DNA of 64,000 bases, from NCBI RefSeq assembly GCF_002211105.1, contig NZ_JPUA01000034.1, positions 230,617-294,616 of the forward strand, given 5' to 3'. Every line of letters starts with the position of its first letter. The stretch's first letter is position 1. The position numbers and the translations under genes were made by a program. The notes beneath the pieces were generated by a model that saw nothing but the letters and a program-made list of their open reading frames with translations, did not search any database and was not told the origin of the DNA. The stretch comes from Halomonas campaniensis. GTDB taxonomy: Bacteria > Pseudomonadota > Gammaproteobacteria > Pseudomonadales > Halomonadaceae. Of this stretch, positions 10,295 through 19,354 are shown one piece after another.

Positions 10295-11560
10295 ATGCTG
10301 ATTATTGCCCAGCACGGTGAAATCTTTATCATCCTGGCCTGTTTGTTTGGCTTTTTCATGGCCTGGGGCGTTGGCGCCAACGACGTCGCCAATGCCATGG
10401 GAACCTCGGTAGGGTCGAAAGCGATCACTATCAAGCAGGCCATCCTGATTGCGGTCATTTTTGAATTCCTGGGTGCCTGGCTAGCCGGTGGCGAAGTTAC
10501 CAATACGATTCGTAAAGGTATCATCGACCCCGAGCTGCTACAGGGTGACCCGCAATTGCTGGTCTACGGCATGCTGGCAGCACTGCTGGCGGCGGGAACA
10601 TGGTTGCTAGTGGCTTCCATGAAAGGCTGGCCGGTTTCCACGACGCACTCAATTGTCGGTGCGATCGTAGGCTTTGCGGTGGCAGGGCTAGGCCCTGCCA
10701 CCGTGGACTGGGGCGCGGTAGGCAAGATTGCCGCCAGTTGGGTGGTCTCCCCCTTGTTAGCAGGCACCATCGGTTTCGTGCTGTTTAAATCGGTACACCA
10801 CCTGATTTTCGAGGACGCCAACCCATTCTCGGCCGCCAAACGCTACGTACCCGGCTATGTGTTTCTGGTAGGTTTCATCGTTTCGATGGTCACGCTGACC
10901 AAAGGGTTATCCCATGTTGGGCTGGATCTAACCTTCAATCAAAGCCTACTGCTATCGATCCTGCTGGGCCTGGTGATCATGTTTGTTGGCCTGATCATGC
11001 AGCGGCGTATCAAGTTCGAGCACAATACCAATGACCACTTCGGCTATGCCAACGTAGAGCGCGTGTTCGGCGTGCTGATGATCTTCACCGCTTGCGCCAT
11101 GGCCTTTGCCCACGGCTCCAACGATGTGGCGAATGCGGTTGGCCCGCTGGCGGCAGTCATCAGCGTGGTGCAAACCGGTGGTGAAATTGGCGGCTCTGCA
11201 CTGGTGCCTTGGTGGGTGCTGGTACTTGGCGGCGGCGGCATCGTGGTGGGTCTGGTCACCTACGGTCATAAGGTCATCGCTACCGTGGGCACCGGGATTA
11301 CGGAGCTGACCCCCAGCCGTGGCTTTGCCGCTACCCTGGCGGCCGCTACTACGGTGGTGCTGGCCTCGGGCACTGGCCTGCCGATTTCGACGACCCACAC
11401 ACTGGTAGGGGCCATTTTAGGCGTCGGCCTTGCGCGCGGTATGACAGCTCTCAACCTGCGGGTTATCGGCACTATTGCAGCGTCGTGGCTGATTACGCTG
11501 CCCGCAGGGGCAGGTCTCGCGATTCTGTTCTTCTTTATGTTCAAGGGCATGTTTGGCTAA
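10295..11560 (+). CDS. Low-affinity inorganic phosphate transporter (Pit family)
   Basis: A 421-residue PiT permease (PF01384) that imports phosphate, usually as metal-phosphate or with a proton or sodium. Both copies of the inverted-repeat signature are present: GANDVANAMGTSVGSKA near residue 28 and AHGSNDVANAVGPLAA near 271. GWPVSTTHSIVGAIVGF and GLPISTTHTLVGAILGV also occur in both halves. About ten membrane segments can be seen. Start ATG follows GGGG. It forms an operon with the upstream DUF47 gene and is closed by a hairpin terminator. Confidence 0.95.
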   Translation: MLIIAQHGEIFIILACLFGFFMAWGVGANDVANAMGTSVGSKAITIKQAILIAVIFEFLGAWLAGGEVTNTIRKGIIDPELLQGDPQLLVYGMLAALLAAGTWLLVASMKGWPVSTTHSIVGAIVGFAVAGLGPATVDWGAVGKIAASWVVSPLLAGTIGFVLFKSVHHLIFEDANPFSAAKRYVPGYVFLVGFIVSMVTLTKGLSHVGLDLTFNQSLLLSILLGLVIMFVGLIMQRRIKFEHNTNDHFGYANVERVFGVLMIFTACAMAFAHGSNDVANAVGPLAAVISVVQTGGEIGGSALVPWWVLVLGGGGIVVGLVTYGHKVIATVGTGITELTPSRGFAATLAAATTVVLASGTGLPISTTHTLVGAILGVGLARGMTALNLRVIGTIAASWLITLPAGAGLAILFFFMFKGMFG

Positions 11561-11603
11561 AAACAGGCTCAAATGCGCTTAGCAGTAGCAAAGCCATACC
11601 ATC

Positions 11604-11671
11604 ACAGCGGCATCTTCATGTTTATCTGCATTAGATCGAGCAGATTTGCATTAGAAGGTGCCGCTGTTTTT
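11604..11671 (+). terminator. Terminator after pit
   Basis: Long-range inverted repeat ACAGCGGCATCTT ... AAGGTGCCGCTGT followed by TTTTTT. The loop is about 40 bases and contains a second small hairpin (ATCTGCATTAGATCGAGCAGAT). Confidence 0.7.
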
Positions 11672-11747
11672 TGTGCTCTGGTAAAGTAACCCGGTTGGAT
11701 GTCATAAACGCTTGGTTTTTCTTTCACCTGCTGCCGGAGAGCGGCCC

Positions 11748-13061
11748 TTGGATACGCGCTTCCCCTTTGTTGATTGGTTCCGTAACGCTTCCCCCTACAT
11801 CAATGCCCACCGGGGGCGAACCTTTGTCATCTTAATTGAAGGCGAAGCCATGGCGTCTGGCCGAGGGGAGCAGCTGATTCAGGATTTGGCGCTGCTGCAT
11901 ACCCTGGGTGTTCGCCTGGTTGTCGTGTTCGGTATTCGCCCCCAGGTGCATGAAGCGCTAACGGTCGCAGGCGTAGAGCCCACGCGTATCGATGGCCGCT
12001 GGGTCGCCGACCGTGCGGTAATGGCCCATGTGGAGCAGGTCGCCGCCCATCAGCGGCTATGGTTGGAAGCGCGGCTTTCGCTGGGCTTGCCCAGCACGCC
12101 GCTGCACGGCGTAGAGCTCAGCGTCATCTCCGGCAATCTTGTCACCGCCAAACCCCTTGGCGTGCGCGAAGGGGTGGATTTCGACCACAGCGGTGAAGTG
12201 CGCCGGGTGCGCGCCAGCGCCATTGAAGGCCTGCTGGAAAAAGGCTCGCTGGTGCTACTGCCGCCGCTGGGATTCTCCAGCACCGGCGAGGTGTTCGATC
12301 TGGATGCCTCTGAAGTCGCCCAGCACGCCGCCGTGGCACTAAAGGCCGACAAGCTGATTCTGCTCGGTGAGTCAGAAGGTTTGGAGGATGAGCAGGGCGC
12401 GCTGTTGCGCCAGCTTTCGCCAGCGGAAGCCGAGCCGCGTTTAAGCGCCGCAGTGCCAGGCAGCGAGCTCGCCCGCCATTTGCAGGCCGCCTGCACCGCC
12501 GCACGGGAAGGCGTGGCGCGCACGCACCTGCTCTCCTGGCACAACCACGATGCTCTGCTGGGTGAGTTGTTCACCCGGGACGGCGTGGGCACCATGATTA
12601 CCCAGCACCGTTACGAACAGCTGCGTCCGGCCACGCTCAATGATGTGGCGGGCCTGCTGGAGTTGCTGGAACCGCTAGAGCGCCGAGGTATGCTGGTGGC
12701 GCGTTCAAGAGAACGCCTGGAGCACGAAATCGATGACTACATGGTGATCGAGCGCGACGGTATGGTGATTGGCTGCGCGGCGCTGCATGTATTTACGGAT
12801 ACCACCATTGCCGAACTCGCCTGTGTGGCGGTTCACGATAGCTACCGCGGCGGCGAGCGGGGCGAGCGCCTGGTGGAGGCCATGGAGCGCCGCGCCCGCC
12901 AGCGCGGCTTAACTGAAATATTTGTGCTGACGACTCACACCGCCCACTGGTTTGTGGAGCACGGCTTCCGCGCCGCCAGCCTGGAAGACCTACCTACGCT
13001 AAGGCGTGAAACCTATAACCACGCCCGCAAATCGAAGGTGCTGGTTAAGCAATTGGCGTAA
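11748..13061 (+). CDS. argA: Amino-acid N-acetyltransferase (N-acetylglutamate synthase) ArgA
   Basis: Makes N-acetylglutamate from glutamate and acetyl-CoA, the first step of arginine synthesis. The N-terminal amino-acid-kinase-like domain (arginine-sensing; SPYINAHRGRTFVI near residue 14, GVRLVVVFGIRPQ near 50) is followed by a GNAT domain (about 295-437, with VHDSYRGGERGERLV acetyl-CoA loop). Length 437 is close to E. coli ArgA (443). The start is a TTG with GGAG eight bases upstream and aligns with the family N terminus; an earlier TTG at 11712 is possible but has a poor context. Confidence 0.95.
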   Translation: MDTRFPFVDWFRNASPYINAHRGRTFVILIEGEAMASGRGEQLIQDLALLHTLGVRLVVVFGIRPQVHEALTVAGVEPTRIDGRWVADRAVMAHVEQVAAHQRLWLEARLSLGLPSTPLHGVELSVISGNLVTAKPLGVREGVDFDHSGEVRRVRASAIEGLLEKGSLVLLPPLGFSSTGEVFDLDASEVAQHAAVALKADKLILLGESEGLEDEQGALLRQLSPAEAEPRLSAAVPGSELARHLQAACTAAREGVARTHLLSWHNHDALLGELFTRDGVGTMITQHRYEQLRPATLNDVAGLLELLEPLERRGMLVARSRERLEHEIDDYMVIERDGMVIGCAALHVFTDTTIAELACVAVHDSYRGGERGERLVEAMERRARQRGLTEIFVLTTHTAHWFVEHGFRAASLEDLPTLRRETYNHARKSKVLVKQLA

Positions 13062-13098
13062 TGCGCTTTTAAAAGGGGGAGCCGGTAGCACAGCTGTT

Positions 13099-13665
13099 TT
13101 ATGAGCTGGAACCCGGCGCTATTGAAAATAGCGCTGGCTGTTTTTGCGCCTGTTGCTGAATAGCGTCGTCAATCGGTGTGTCGTAGGTTTTGAGCAGATA
13201 GCCCAATACCGAATAAAAACCCACCATGGCGATCAGGTCGATCACTGCCTTGCGCCCGATCGCCTCAGCAAGTTCTGCTTCCTGCTCCTGGGCCAGCATG
13301 CGTTCATCGAACAGCGCATCCACGGCGTTGACGATAAGACCGTCAACGCCTTCGGGAGTACCGCGAATAGCAGTGATCCGCTGTTCGGAGAATCCCTGCG
13401 CGAGTGCACGACTAACATGATGGGCCCATTCGTAGGCTGAGCCCATACGTAAACCCGCGCGTAAAATCACCACTTCGGTCAGTTCCGGGCCTAACGCATT
13501 CTCCTTAACCACGTGTTGGCGCAAGGGTGCCCACGCCTCAAGCAAGGCCGGGTGATGGGCCATGGTGCGATAAACGTTGAGTGCGCCCGCAAAGCCCTCG
13601 CGTAAATCAGCGATCTCCTCAGGCCAGTCGGCGTCGGAAACAGGCGGGCAGGGAGAAGAGGGCAT
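13099..13665 (-). CDS. Carboxymuconolactone decarboxylase-like protein (AhpD fold)
   Basis: A 188-residue all-helical CMD/AhpD-like protein. The family core LTEVVILRAGLRMGSAYEWAHHV is visible near residue 75 (split here as ELTEVVILRAG and YEWAHHV). The CxxC redox pair of true AhpD peroxidase partners is absent, so this resembles decarboxylase/hydrolase-type members rather than a peroxiredoxin reductase. I use the ATG at 13665 because AAAGGAG stands seven bases upstream; an ATG at 13689 would add eight residues. No substrate can be named. Confidence 0.8.
   Translation of the reverse strand: MPSSPCPPVSDADWPEEIADLREGFAGALNVYRTMAHHPALLEAWAPLRQHVVKENALGPELTEVVILRAGLRMGSAYEWAHHVSRALAQGFSEQRITAIRGTPEGVDGLIVNAVDALFDERMLAQEQEAELAEAIGRKAVIDLIAMVGFYSVLGYLLKTYDTPIDDAIQQQAQKQPALFSIAPGSSS
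13116..13145 (+). terminator. Possible terminator for argA
   Basis: GCGCTATT-GAA-AATAGCGC hairpin followed six bases later by TTTTT. It lies within the 3' coding end of the convergent gene, so part of the sequence is also constrained by that protein. Confidence 0.45.
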
Positions 13666-13724
13666 GGGTGGTCTCCTTTCAGTCGTCATTCAGATCTTAG
13701 TTTAGATAGCTGTTGAGTGAGTTA

Positions 13725-15050
13725 TCACTCGGCGATGGCAGCGTCTATGGCGTCGGCAATACGCTCAATGATCAGGTCTACTTCGCTAGGCGCAATGATA
13801 TAGGGCGGTGCCAGCAAGATATGGTCACCGTTAATGCCATCAATGGTGCCGCCCATCGGGTAGCTGATCAGGCCACGCGCCATGGCCTGCCGCTTGATCT
13901 TGGCGTATATCTTTCTAGTCGGATCGAAAGGCGTTTTGCTTTCCCTATCCGCCACCAGCTCGATACCGCGAAACAAGCCCCTGCCGCGAATATCGCCCAC
14001 ATGAGGCGATTCGCCGAGCGCCGCTTCAAGGCCGCTCTGCAATCTCATGCCCATGGCATTGACGTTAGCCAGCGTCTCCGGCCGTGCGATGATCTCAACC
14101 ACTTTGTTAGCGGCAGCGGCGGCCACAGGGTGACCAAGATAGGTATGGCCATGCTGAAACAGACCAGACCCATTGGCGAAACTGGCGTAGATGTTGGCCG
14201 ATAGCATCACCGCGCCAATAGGCTGATAGCCGCCGCCCAAACCTTTGGCGATCGTAACGATATCCGGTGTTACTCCATCTTGTTCGCAGGCGAAGACGGT
14301 GCCGGTTCTTCCCATGCCGCACATCACTTCGTCGAGAATCAGCAGTACGCCGTACTTATCGCAAATGGCACGCACGCGCTTGAAGTAATCCGCCTCAGAG
14401 GCAACCGCCCCTAAGGTGGCGCCGACGACGGGTTCGGCAACGAAGGCCATGACCTCTTCAGGGCCAAGTTCCAGAATCTTTGCCTCAAGCTCCTCGGCAA
14501 GCCGTGCAGTATAGGCCTCGGGCGTCTCGTCGGTGGCCTTGTCACGATACGCATAGCAGGGCGATACATGGTGGGTTTCTGGCAAAATGGGCTGAAACTG
14601 CTGGCGCCGCATAGCATTGCCACCGGTTGCCAACGCGCCAATGGTATTACCATGGTAGCTCTGGCGTCTGGCAATGATATGTCGCCGCTGGGGCTGATGA
14701 ATCTCGACAAAGTACTGCCGGGCCATTTTCAGCGCCGCTTCAACGGCTTCTGAACCGCCCGACACCAAGTAGACGTAATCCAGCCCTGAGGGGGCTAAAT
14801 CCACGAGCTTTTCAGCAAGCGCTTCGGCGGCATCGGTAGTGAAAAATGAAGTGTGGGCGTAACAGAGGCTATCGATCTGCGCACGCATGGCGGCCAGCAC
14901 TTCCGGGTGGGCGTGCCCGACGCTGGTGACCGCAGCGCCTCCCGACCCATCCAGGTAGCGACGCCCCGTGGTATCGGTGATATATACACCCTGTGCCGAC
15001 GCAGCATGAGGCAGTTTCCCGCCGATACTGCGGTGAAGAATACGCGTCAT
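13725..15050 (-). CDS. Class III PLP-dependent aminotransferase
   Basis: A 441-residue omega/class III aminotransferase. The PLP lysine lies in TIAKGLGGGYQPIGAV (about residue 270), preceded by LLILDEVMCGMGRTG with the cofactor-contacting aspartate. The N terminus has the usual DGSGGAAVTSVGHAHPEV motif. Class III members use substrates such as beta-alanine, GABA, putrescine or taurine with pyruvate or 2-oxoglutarate; the specificity is not readable here. GAGG precedes the ATG. A divergent RpiR-type regulator 140 bases away probably controls it. Confidence 0.9.
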   Translation of the reverse strand: MTRILHRSIGGKLPHAASAQGVYITDTTGRRYLDGSGGAAVTSVGHAHPEVLAAMRAQIDSLCYAHTSFFTTDAAEALAEKLVDLAPSGLDYVYLVSGGSEAVEAALKMARQYFVEIHQPQRRHIIARRQSYHGNTIGALATGGNAMRRQQFQPILPETHHVSPCYAYRDKATDETPEAYTARLAEELEAKILELGPEEVMAFVAEPVVGATLGAVASEADYFKRVRAICDKYGVLLILDEVMCGMGRTGTVFACEQDGVTPDIVTIAKGLGGGYQPIGAVMLSANIYASFANGSGLFQHGHTYLGHPVAAAAANKVVEIIARPETLANVNAMGMRLQSGLEAALGESPHVGDIRGRGLFRGIELVADRESKTPFDPTRKIYAKIKRQAMARGLISYPMGGTIDGINGDHILLAPPYIIAPSEVDLIIERIADAIDAAIAE

Positions 15051-15190
15051 AGCCTCTTTTCCTCATTATCAAACGGTGAGCCCTTCATATGACAGTGAGA
15101 TTGGCACACTCATAAAGATATTTGCAACAAGTAAATCATTTAAATATAGTGTGAAACACATGGATCATTATTTCTAAAAGAGCCCCCACA

Positions 15191-16078
15191 ATGCAGCCGA
15201 GCAATTCGCTAAGAGAGCAGATTATTGCCCAGTACGATGCCATGTCTGCGCAGCTGCAACAGGCCGCTCGCTACGTGCTTGAGCATCCGGAGGAAGTGGC
15301 GCTGGTGTCCATGCGCGAGGTGGCGCGCCTGGCGGGTGTGCAGCCCGCCACGATGACACGGCTTGCCAAGTACTTGGGGTTACCAGGCTACGACGAACTT
15401 CGGGCGCAGCATGCGGCGGCGTTACGTCAGGGGGGCGATGGCTTTGCCGCCAAGGTTCGCCAGCGGGTAGATGAAGGCAGTGAAAGGGGAGCCAGCGATA
15501 CCGCCTCGCATATGCTTCAGGGGCTAAGTGCCCAACTTGCCAAGCTCTGTGAGCCCGATTCGCTGCGGCGGCTGGAAGCGACAGCCGATAGGCTGAGGTC
15601 AGCGAGAAAGGTATACGTGCTGGGTTTACGTTCCAGCCATGCCGTTGCCTGGCACTTCCATTACGTGATGACCCTACTGGGCGAGCGTTCGGTTCACCTG
15701 GATGGGCCTGGAGGAACCGGCGGAGACGCGTTAATTCGCGCTACTCCTGAGGATGTCATGCTCGTTATCTCCATCAAACCATATGCCACAGGGACGATGG
15801 AACTGGCCCAGCTGGCAAAAGAGCAGGGAGTGGGGATTGTTTCGATCACCGATAGCGAGGTGTCGCCGCTGGTAGCGCTGTCAGAGCAGGCTGTTTTTTG
15901 CCCCACGGAAAGCGATAGCTTTTTCCATACGCTAACCCCGGCATTAGCGGTCTCAGAAGTGCTGTGCAGCTTATTAGCGGAATTCGACCGGCCTAAGACG
16001 CTAGAGGCTTTGCAGCAAGCGGATGAACACCTCTTGCAGCTCAATACCTATTCGGAGGCTATCCCCAGGCGGCAGTGA
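15191..16078 (+). CDS. MurR/RpiR family transcriptional regulator
   Basis: A 295-residue regulator with an N-terminal RpiR-type helix-turn-helix (VSMREVARLAGVQPATMTRL near residue 37) and a C-terminal SIS domain (about 130-265; VYVLGLRSSHAVAWHF and VMLVISIKPYATGT) that normally binds a phosphosugar or related ligand. It is divergent from a class III aminotransferase, so the likely role is control of that gene by an amino acid- or amine-derived ligand (inference). Confidence 0.9.
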   Translation: MQPSNSLREQIIAQYDAMSAQLQQAARYVLEHPEEVALVSMREVARLAGVQPATMTRLAKYLGLPGYDELRAQHAAALRQGGDGFAAKVRQRVDEGSERGASDTASHMLQGLSAQLAKLCEPDSLRRLEATADRLRSARKVYVLGLRSSHAVAWHFHYVMTLLGERSVHLDGPGGTGGDALIRATPEDVMLVISIKPYATGTMELAQLAKEQGVGIVSITDSEVSPLVALSEQAVFCPTESDSFFHTLTPALAVSEVLCSLLAEFDRPKTLEALQQADEHLLQLNTYSEAIPRRQ

Positions 16079-16121
16079 GACGCGAGGCCAGTCAGTCATA
16101 TTGATCTGGATAGAACATTAC

Positions 16122-17381
16122 TTAAGCCGACCAGCGTTTTGTCATTTTTTGGCAGTTTTGTTTAATGCGCCGAGACAGGCGCTCTAACAATACATGCTCT
16201 GTACCTGGCGTTGCGACCTCCTGCAGGGCCTCTATCACAGCGGGTAAAACGCTGAGTATCTCATCGGCGAGACGTGCGCCTAAACTCATGAAGTAAGCAG
16301 GTTTAAATCCCAACGCCTGGGCGAGAGAAGCAAGGTGTGAGCGTTCGATACTGCCGGGCTGATCAATGCCTGACACTCGAAATGCAAAGCGGTTCGAGAG
16401 ACCGCTATAGAGCGTCGTGCACATGAGATCGTAAAACGGGGCTAGTTGAACGCTCTGCGGCGTTTGCAATATAGAGAGGTTTTTGGCGTGGCTGTCATTG
16501 TTACCAATAAACAGGTTGAAAAAAAACCACTGAGAAAAACGTAGCAGGTCTTTTGCGGGTACGCCCGCCGCCTGAAGTAACTGCCGACACTCAATGAGAC
16601 CAGGCCCTCCGTCGCTTTCGTATTTGAGGGTGGAAGGTGTCCCTGCTAATTGGCAAATATCTAGCTGGTGATAACGCTGTAAGTTGCCGTGCTCATCGTA
16701 AAAACGGTCATAGCGCTTAACTAAACAGGCGCGTGTTTGAGGCTGGAAGGTCGTTTCAGCTACTCCTAGCGCTAATGCGGCGGCTAGTTGCATACAGAGC
16801 GTTTCATTTAGCGCAGAACACCAAACGCCTTTCAAACCCCGGATATCCGGTTTCAAAATATGGCTTGAAGGCGCGGCCCCTTCAGGCAGCGCCGGGCTGC
16901 CATCATCGAGTACCATTAGTAGCAGTTTATTTTGAGCGCCCGCTAATGAAATTCGCGCTTGGGGAGCAAGCTGCCCGGTTAATTCACCCTGGGTTTCATT
17001 ATGCAGAAAGTCGTTTATAGCTTCCCAGTTCGTCTTGCGATAGCTGGCTGGTCGAGGCGTTTCACCTTGCGGGAGTAGGGCGTAGCCACTCGCCGTATCA
17101 CCGCCAATCGACTTTAAAAGACCAAAAACAGTGGTGGTGTGGTGGCGTAGCTCAATATAGCGACGTAGTTCGCCCTCAGGCAGTAGGTTTTCGAAGTATG
17201 CCAGCACACTATCGCCGCTATGCCGTTGTTGAGTCAGCGGTAGCTGGGGCGAAAGGCTATTCGCTTGATTATTGGCTAGCCACTCCTGGGTATAGTCAAA
17301 TCGCAATGGCTGAGTGTTATACAAACGCCCGACATGCAGTTCCCCCCAGAACAGGTCAAGCGCTTCGCTATGGGCGGCCAT
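16122..17381 (-). CDS. hipA: HipA-family serine/threonine kinase toxin
   Basis: Toxin of a type II toxin–antitoxin pair, 419 residues. HipA proteins phosphorylate targets such as glutamyl-tRNA synthetase and cause dormancy. N-terminal couple-hipA region (GELHVGRLYNTQ ... ENLLPEGELRR), SLAGAQNKLLL loop near residue 144, a lysine in SHILKPDI, and the catalytic FIGNNDSHAKNLSIL motif near residue 294 with metal-binding residues further on (PFYDLMCTTLYSG) are all present, so the kinase appears intact. It starts 14 bases inside the end of hipB, implying coupled translation. Confidence 0.93.
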   Translation of the reverse strand: MAAHSEALDLFWGELHVGRLYNTQPLRFDYTQEWLANNQANSLSPQLPLTQQRHSGDSVLAYFENLLPEGELRRYIELRHHTTTVFGLLKSIGGDTASGYALLPQGETPRPASYRKTNWEAINDFLHNETQGELTGQLAPQARISLAGAQNKLLLMVLDDGSPALPEGAAPSSHILKPDIRGLKGVWCSALNETLCMQLAAALALGVAETTFQPQTRACLVKRYDRFYDEHGNLQRYHQLDICQLAGTPSTLKYESDGGPGLIECRQLLQAAGVPAKDLLRFSQWFFFNLFIGNNDSHAKNLSILQTPQSVQLAPFYDLMCTTLYSGLSNRFAFRVSGIDQPGSIERSHLASLAQALGFKPAYFMSLGARLADEILSVLPAVIEALQEVATPGTEHVLLERLSRRIKQNCQKMTKRWSA

Positions 17382-17622
17382 GGTGATTCCCTTTGCGCTG
17401 TATAACCACTTCCAATCCCATTAGATCCAACACATCGAGTACTTTTTGTAGCTGCAGGGTTGGCTTGCCGCGCTCAAGATCGACGATAAAGCGGTTGCCT
17501 GTACCCGCAAGCCCGGCAATATCACTTTGCAGCAGTGATTGATCACGCCGGGTTTGTTGAACTAGCTTGCCCAGCTCTTCACTGCTGCGAATACGTTTTG
17601 CACTCTCTATTTGGGAGGTCAT
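17368..17622 (-). CDS. hipB: HipB-like helix-turn-helix antitoxin
   Basis: An 84-residue XRE-family DNA-binding protein (TRRDQSLLQSDIAGLAGTG is the helix-turn-helix; FIVDLERGKPTLQLQKVLDVL follows). It should neutralise HipA and repress the operon. Three near-identical 16-base palindromes upstream are its probable operators. Confidence 0.92.
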   Translation of the reverse strand: MTSQIESAKRIRSSEELGKLVQQTRRDQSLLQSDIAGLAGTGNRFIVDLERGKPTLQLQKVLDVLDLMGLEVVIQRKGNHHGRP

Positions 17623-17639
17623 AGCGACTGTCCGATAAA

Positions 17640-17755
17640 ATTACCGTACGGTAATGATAGACCAAATTAGTGATCAAAGCGCTATGATTATTCCCGATCG
17701 GTAATTTTCAGTGATTGGAGAGGCTTTCTGGAAGGAAATATTCCCGAGCGGGAAT
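17640..17755 (-). promoter_or_regulatory. Three HipB operator palindromes at exact 50-bp spacing
   Basis: ATTACCGTACGGTAAT (17640-17655), ATTCCCGATCGGTAAT (17690-17705) and ATTCCCGAGCGGGAAT (17740-17755) share the pattern ATTMCCGNNCGGKAAT and begin 50 bases apart. The outermost is part of a longer palindrome (AATATTCCCG ... CGGGAATATT). They lie between hipB and the next gene. Confidence 0.82.
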
Positions 17756-17793
17756 ATTGTAGTAGTGCAGTGCTTTTATGCACCGTGTTCTAA

Positions 17794-17818
17794 CAAAAGG
17801 GTGGCTTAAAGCCACCCT
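17794..17818 (-). terminator. Terminator of the SDR gene
   Basis: Read on the minus strand: AGGGTGGC-TTTAA-GCCACCCT followed by TTTGTT. It lies 33 bases after the SDR stop. Confidence 0.7.
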
Positions 17819-17851
17819 GGAAATGCGCGCTATATCTTATATAAGAAACGC

Positions 17852-18706
17852 TTAAGTATTTAAGATAACGCCACCATTCAAGTGCATGGTCTGGCCACTC
17901 ATGTAGGAGGACTCCTCGCTGGCCAAGTAAACATACGCAGGCCCCATTTCGCTAGGCTGCCCGGCGCGCTTCATGGGTACCTGGCCACCGAATGAAGCCA
18001 CTTTCTCATCCTCAAAGCTTGCCGGAATCAGCGGCGTCCATACCGGCCCCGGCGCTACGGCGTTCACGCGGATACCGCGATCCATCAGTGACATCGCCAG
18101 CGAGCGCACCAGCCCCTGAATGGCGCCCTTGGTGGCGGTGTAATCGATCAGCGTATCGTTGCCCTTAAAGGCATTGATTGATGAGGTGGCAATAATGGTG
18201 TCGCCTTCACTGAGATGCGGCAGGGCTGATTTGGTGAGATAGAAGTGGCTGAAGATATTGGTCTGGAAGGTGCGCAGCAGCTGATCATCGGGGATCTCAG
18301 TAATGTCGTCCCAATCGTACTGCTCTGCGGCGTTATTGATGACGATATTGATCTTGCCGAAGTGGTCGAGGGTGCGCTTGACGATCTCACGGCAAAACGC
18401 TGGCGCTGCCACATCGCCTTTCAAAACCAAGCAGCGACGACCTTCGGCTTCCACCAGCCGCTTGGTCTCTTCCGCATCTTTGGTTTCTTTAAGGTGCACG
18501 ATAACGCTATCGGCACCTTCGCGGGCATAGTGAACGGCGACTGAACGCCCTATACCGCTGTCGCCGCCGGTAATAATCGCGACTTTGTCCAGTAACTTAT
18601 CGGCGCCCCGGTAGCTTTCACGGATGTATTCGGGTTCTGGGCGCATGGCGTATTCATCGCCAGGCTGTTTATCCTGATGCTGGGGAGGTTGGTGTTGATC
18701 ACTCAT
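17852..18706 (-). CDS. SDR family oxidoreductase (YghA/general-stress type)
   Basis: A 284-residue classical short-chain dehydrogenase with a long polar N-terminal extension (QHQPPQHQDKQPGDEYAM). The cofactor loop is ITGGDSGIGRSVA near residue 46, NNAAEQ near 125, and the catalytic Ser/Tyr-Lys region is SSINAFKG ... DYTATKGA. The C terminus ends in SYMSGQTMHLNGGVI. This is the YghA / glucose-1-dehydrogenase-like stress subfamily; the substrate is unknown. GGAG lies upstream of the ATG. It is transcribed alone. Confidence 0.9.
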   Translation of the reverse strand: MSDQHQPPQHQDKQPGDEYAMRPEPEYIRESYRGADKLLDKVAIITGGDSGIGRSVAVHYAREGADSVIVHLKETKDAEETKRLVEAEGRRCLVLKGDVAAPAFCREIVKRTLDHFGKINIVINNAAEQYDWDDITEIPDDQLLRTFQTNIFSHFYLTKSALPHLSEGDTIIATSSINAFKGNDTLIDYTATKGAIQGLVRSLAMSLMDRGIRVNAVAPGPVWTPLIPASFEDEKVASFGGQVPMKRAGQPSEMGPAYVYLASEESSYMSGQTMHLNGGVILNT

Positions 18707-19080
18707 GTGCGGTCACTCCATTGTTGGCACAATTTGGTTTGCACATACGGTTAGTCATCGTAAAACATCACGGATTAACCGCTGCTCTGGCCCTCGTATC
18801 CTCGAGTGCCTTCACGCTGTTAACGTAGACCAGGGTAGTAATAACGGCAAACTGGGGACAAACGCATAGCGATAAAAAGGTTGGTCACCCATAGGCCTGA
18901 TAGCGATAGGTTATTAATGCTATCAAGTTTGCTCATATACTTGGTGTGACGTCTTTTTTAATTTTAAGTTTTTGTTTTAATTATTTTTTAATTGATGGTG
19001 GGACGGGCAGTGTTGTCGGTTCAGCACGCAGGGGAATTGCAACTTGAAGAGTAAACACTACAGTTAAGTCAGCCAGGATA
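18707..19080. other. Intergenic region without a recognised gene
   Basis: About 370 bases that must contain the SDR promoter (leftward) and the promoter of the small charged protein (rightward). An AT-rich block at 18955-18995 is visible. No ORF, tRNA or clear operator was recognised. Confidence 0.5.
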
Positions 19081-19101
19081 GGAGGCAGCACAAATGCCTC
19101 C
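19081..19101 (+). promoter_or_regulatory. Hairpin that would mask a Shine–Dalgarno and ATG
   Basis: GGAGGCA-GCACAAA-TGCCTCC forms a perfect seven-pair stem. The left arm is an excellent ribosome-binding site and the ATG at 19094 straddles loop and right arm. Confidence 0.5.
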
Positions 19102-19138
19102 CACCCTTTCGCTCACCCATAATGGTAAGGAAGAAGCG

Positions 19139-19282
19139 ATGACTCAAGTTCCCGAGAACGATAAGAAGGCCCCTAAAGAGAAGGATGACCATCACGATGA
19201 GGCCAATCCGATGCCGGATACCCATCATGTAAACCCGGAGTCCGATGACGATAAAAAGTCAGGTAGAGATTCCAAGAAGTAA
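19139..19282 (+). CDS. Small highly charged hypothetical protein
   Basis: A 47-residue protein rich in Lys, Asp, Glu and His (KKAPKEKDDHHDEANPMPD ...). It is probably disordered; no family recognised. The ATG at 19139 has GGAAG upstream. An in-frame ATG at 19094 with AGGAGG eight bases before it would add 15 residues, but that site is held in a hairpin. It is followed by a terminator. Small, charged, histidine-rich proteins of this kind are often stress-related in halophiles, but that is only a guess. Confidence 0.55.
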   Translation: MTQVPENDKKAPKEKDDHHDEANPMPDTHHVNPESDDDKKSGRDSKK

Positions 19283-19317
19283 GCTATGCAACATTGTTTA
19301 AGCCAACGCTAAACAAC

Positions 19318-19345
19318 AAAGGCGCTACTTCCGGTAGCGCCTTTT
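19318..19345. terminator. Bidirectional terminator
   Basis: AAAGGCGCTAC-TTCCG-GTAGCGCCTTTT lies between two convergent genes, with T/A runs on both sides. Confidence 0.85.
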
Positions 19346-19354
19346 CTATTAGCG

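Noticed and set aside
15051..15190. TTGGCAC ... TTTGCA as a sigma-54 promoter between the aminotransferase and RpiR genes
   Set aside because: The spacing between the two elements is far too long for a -24/-12 promoter.
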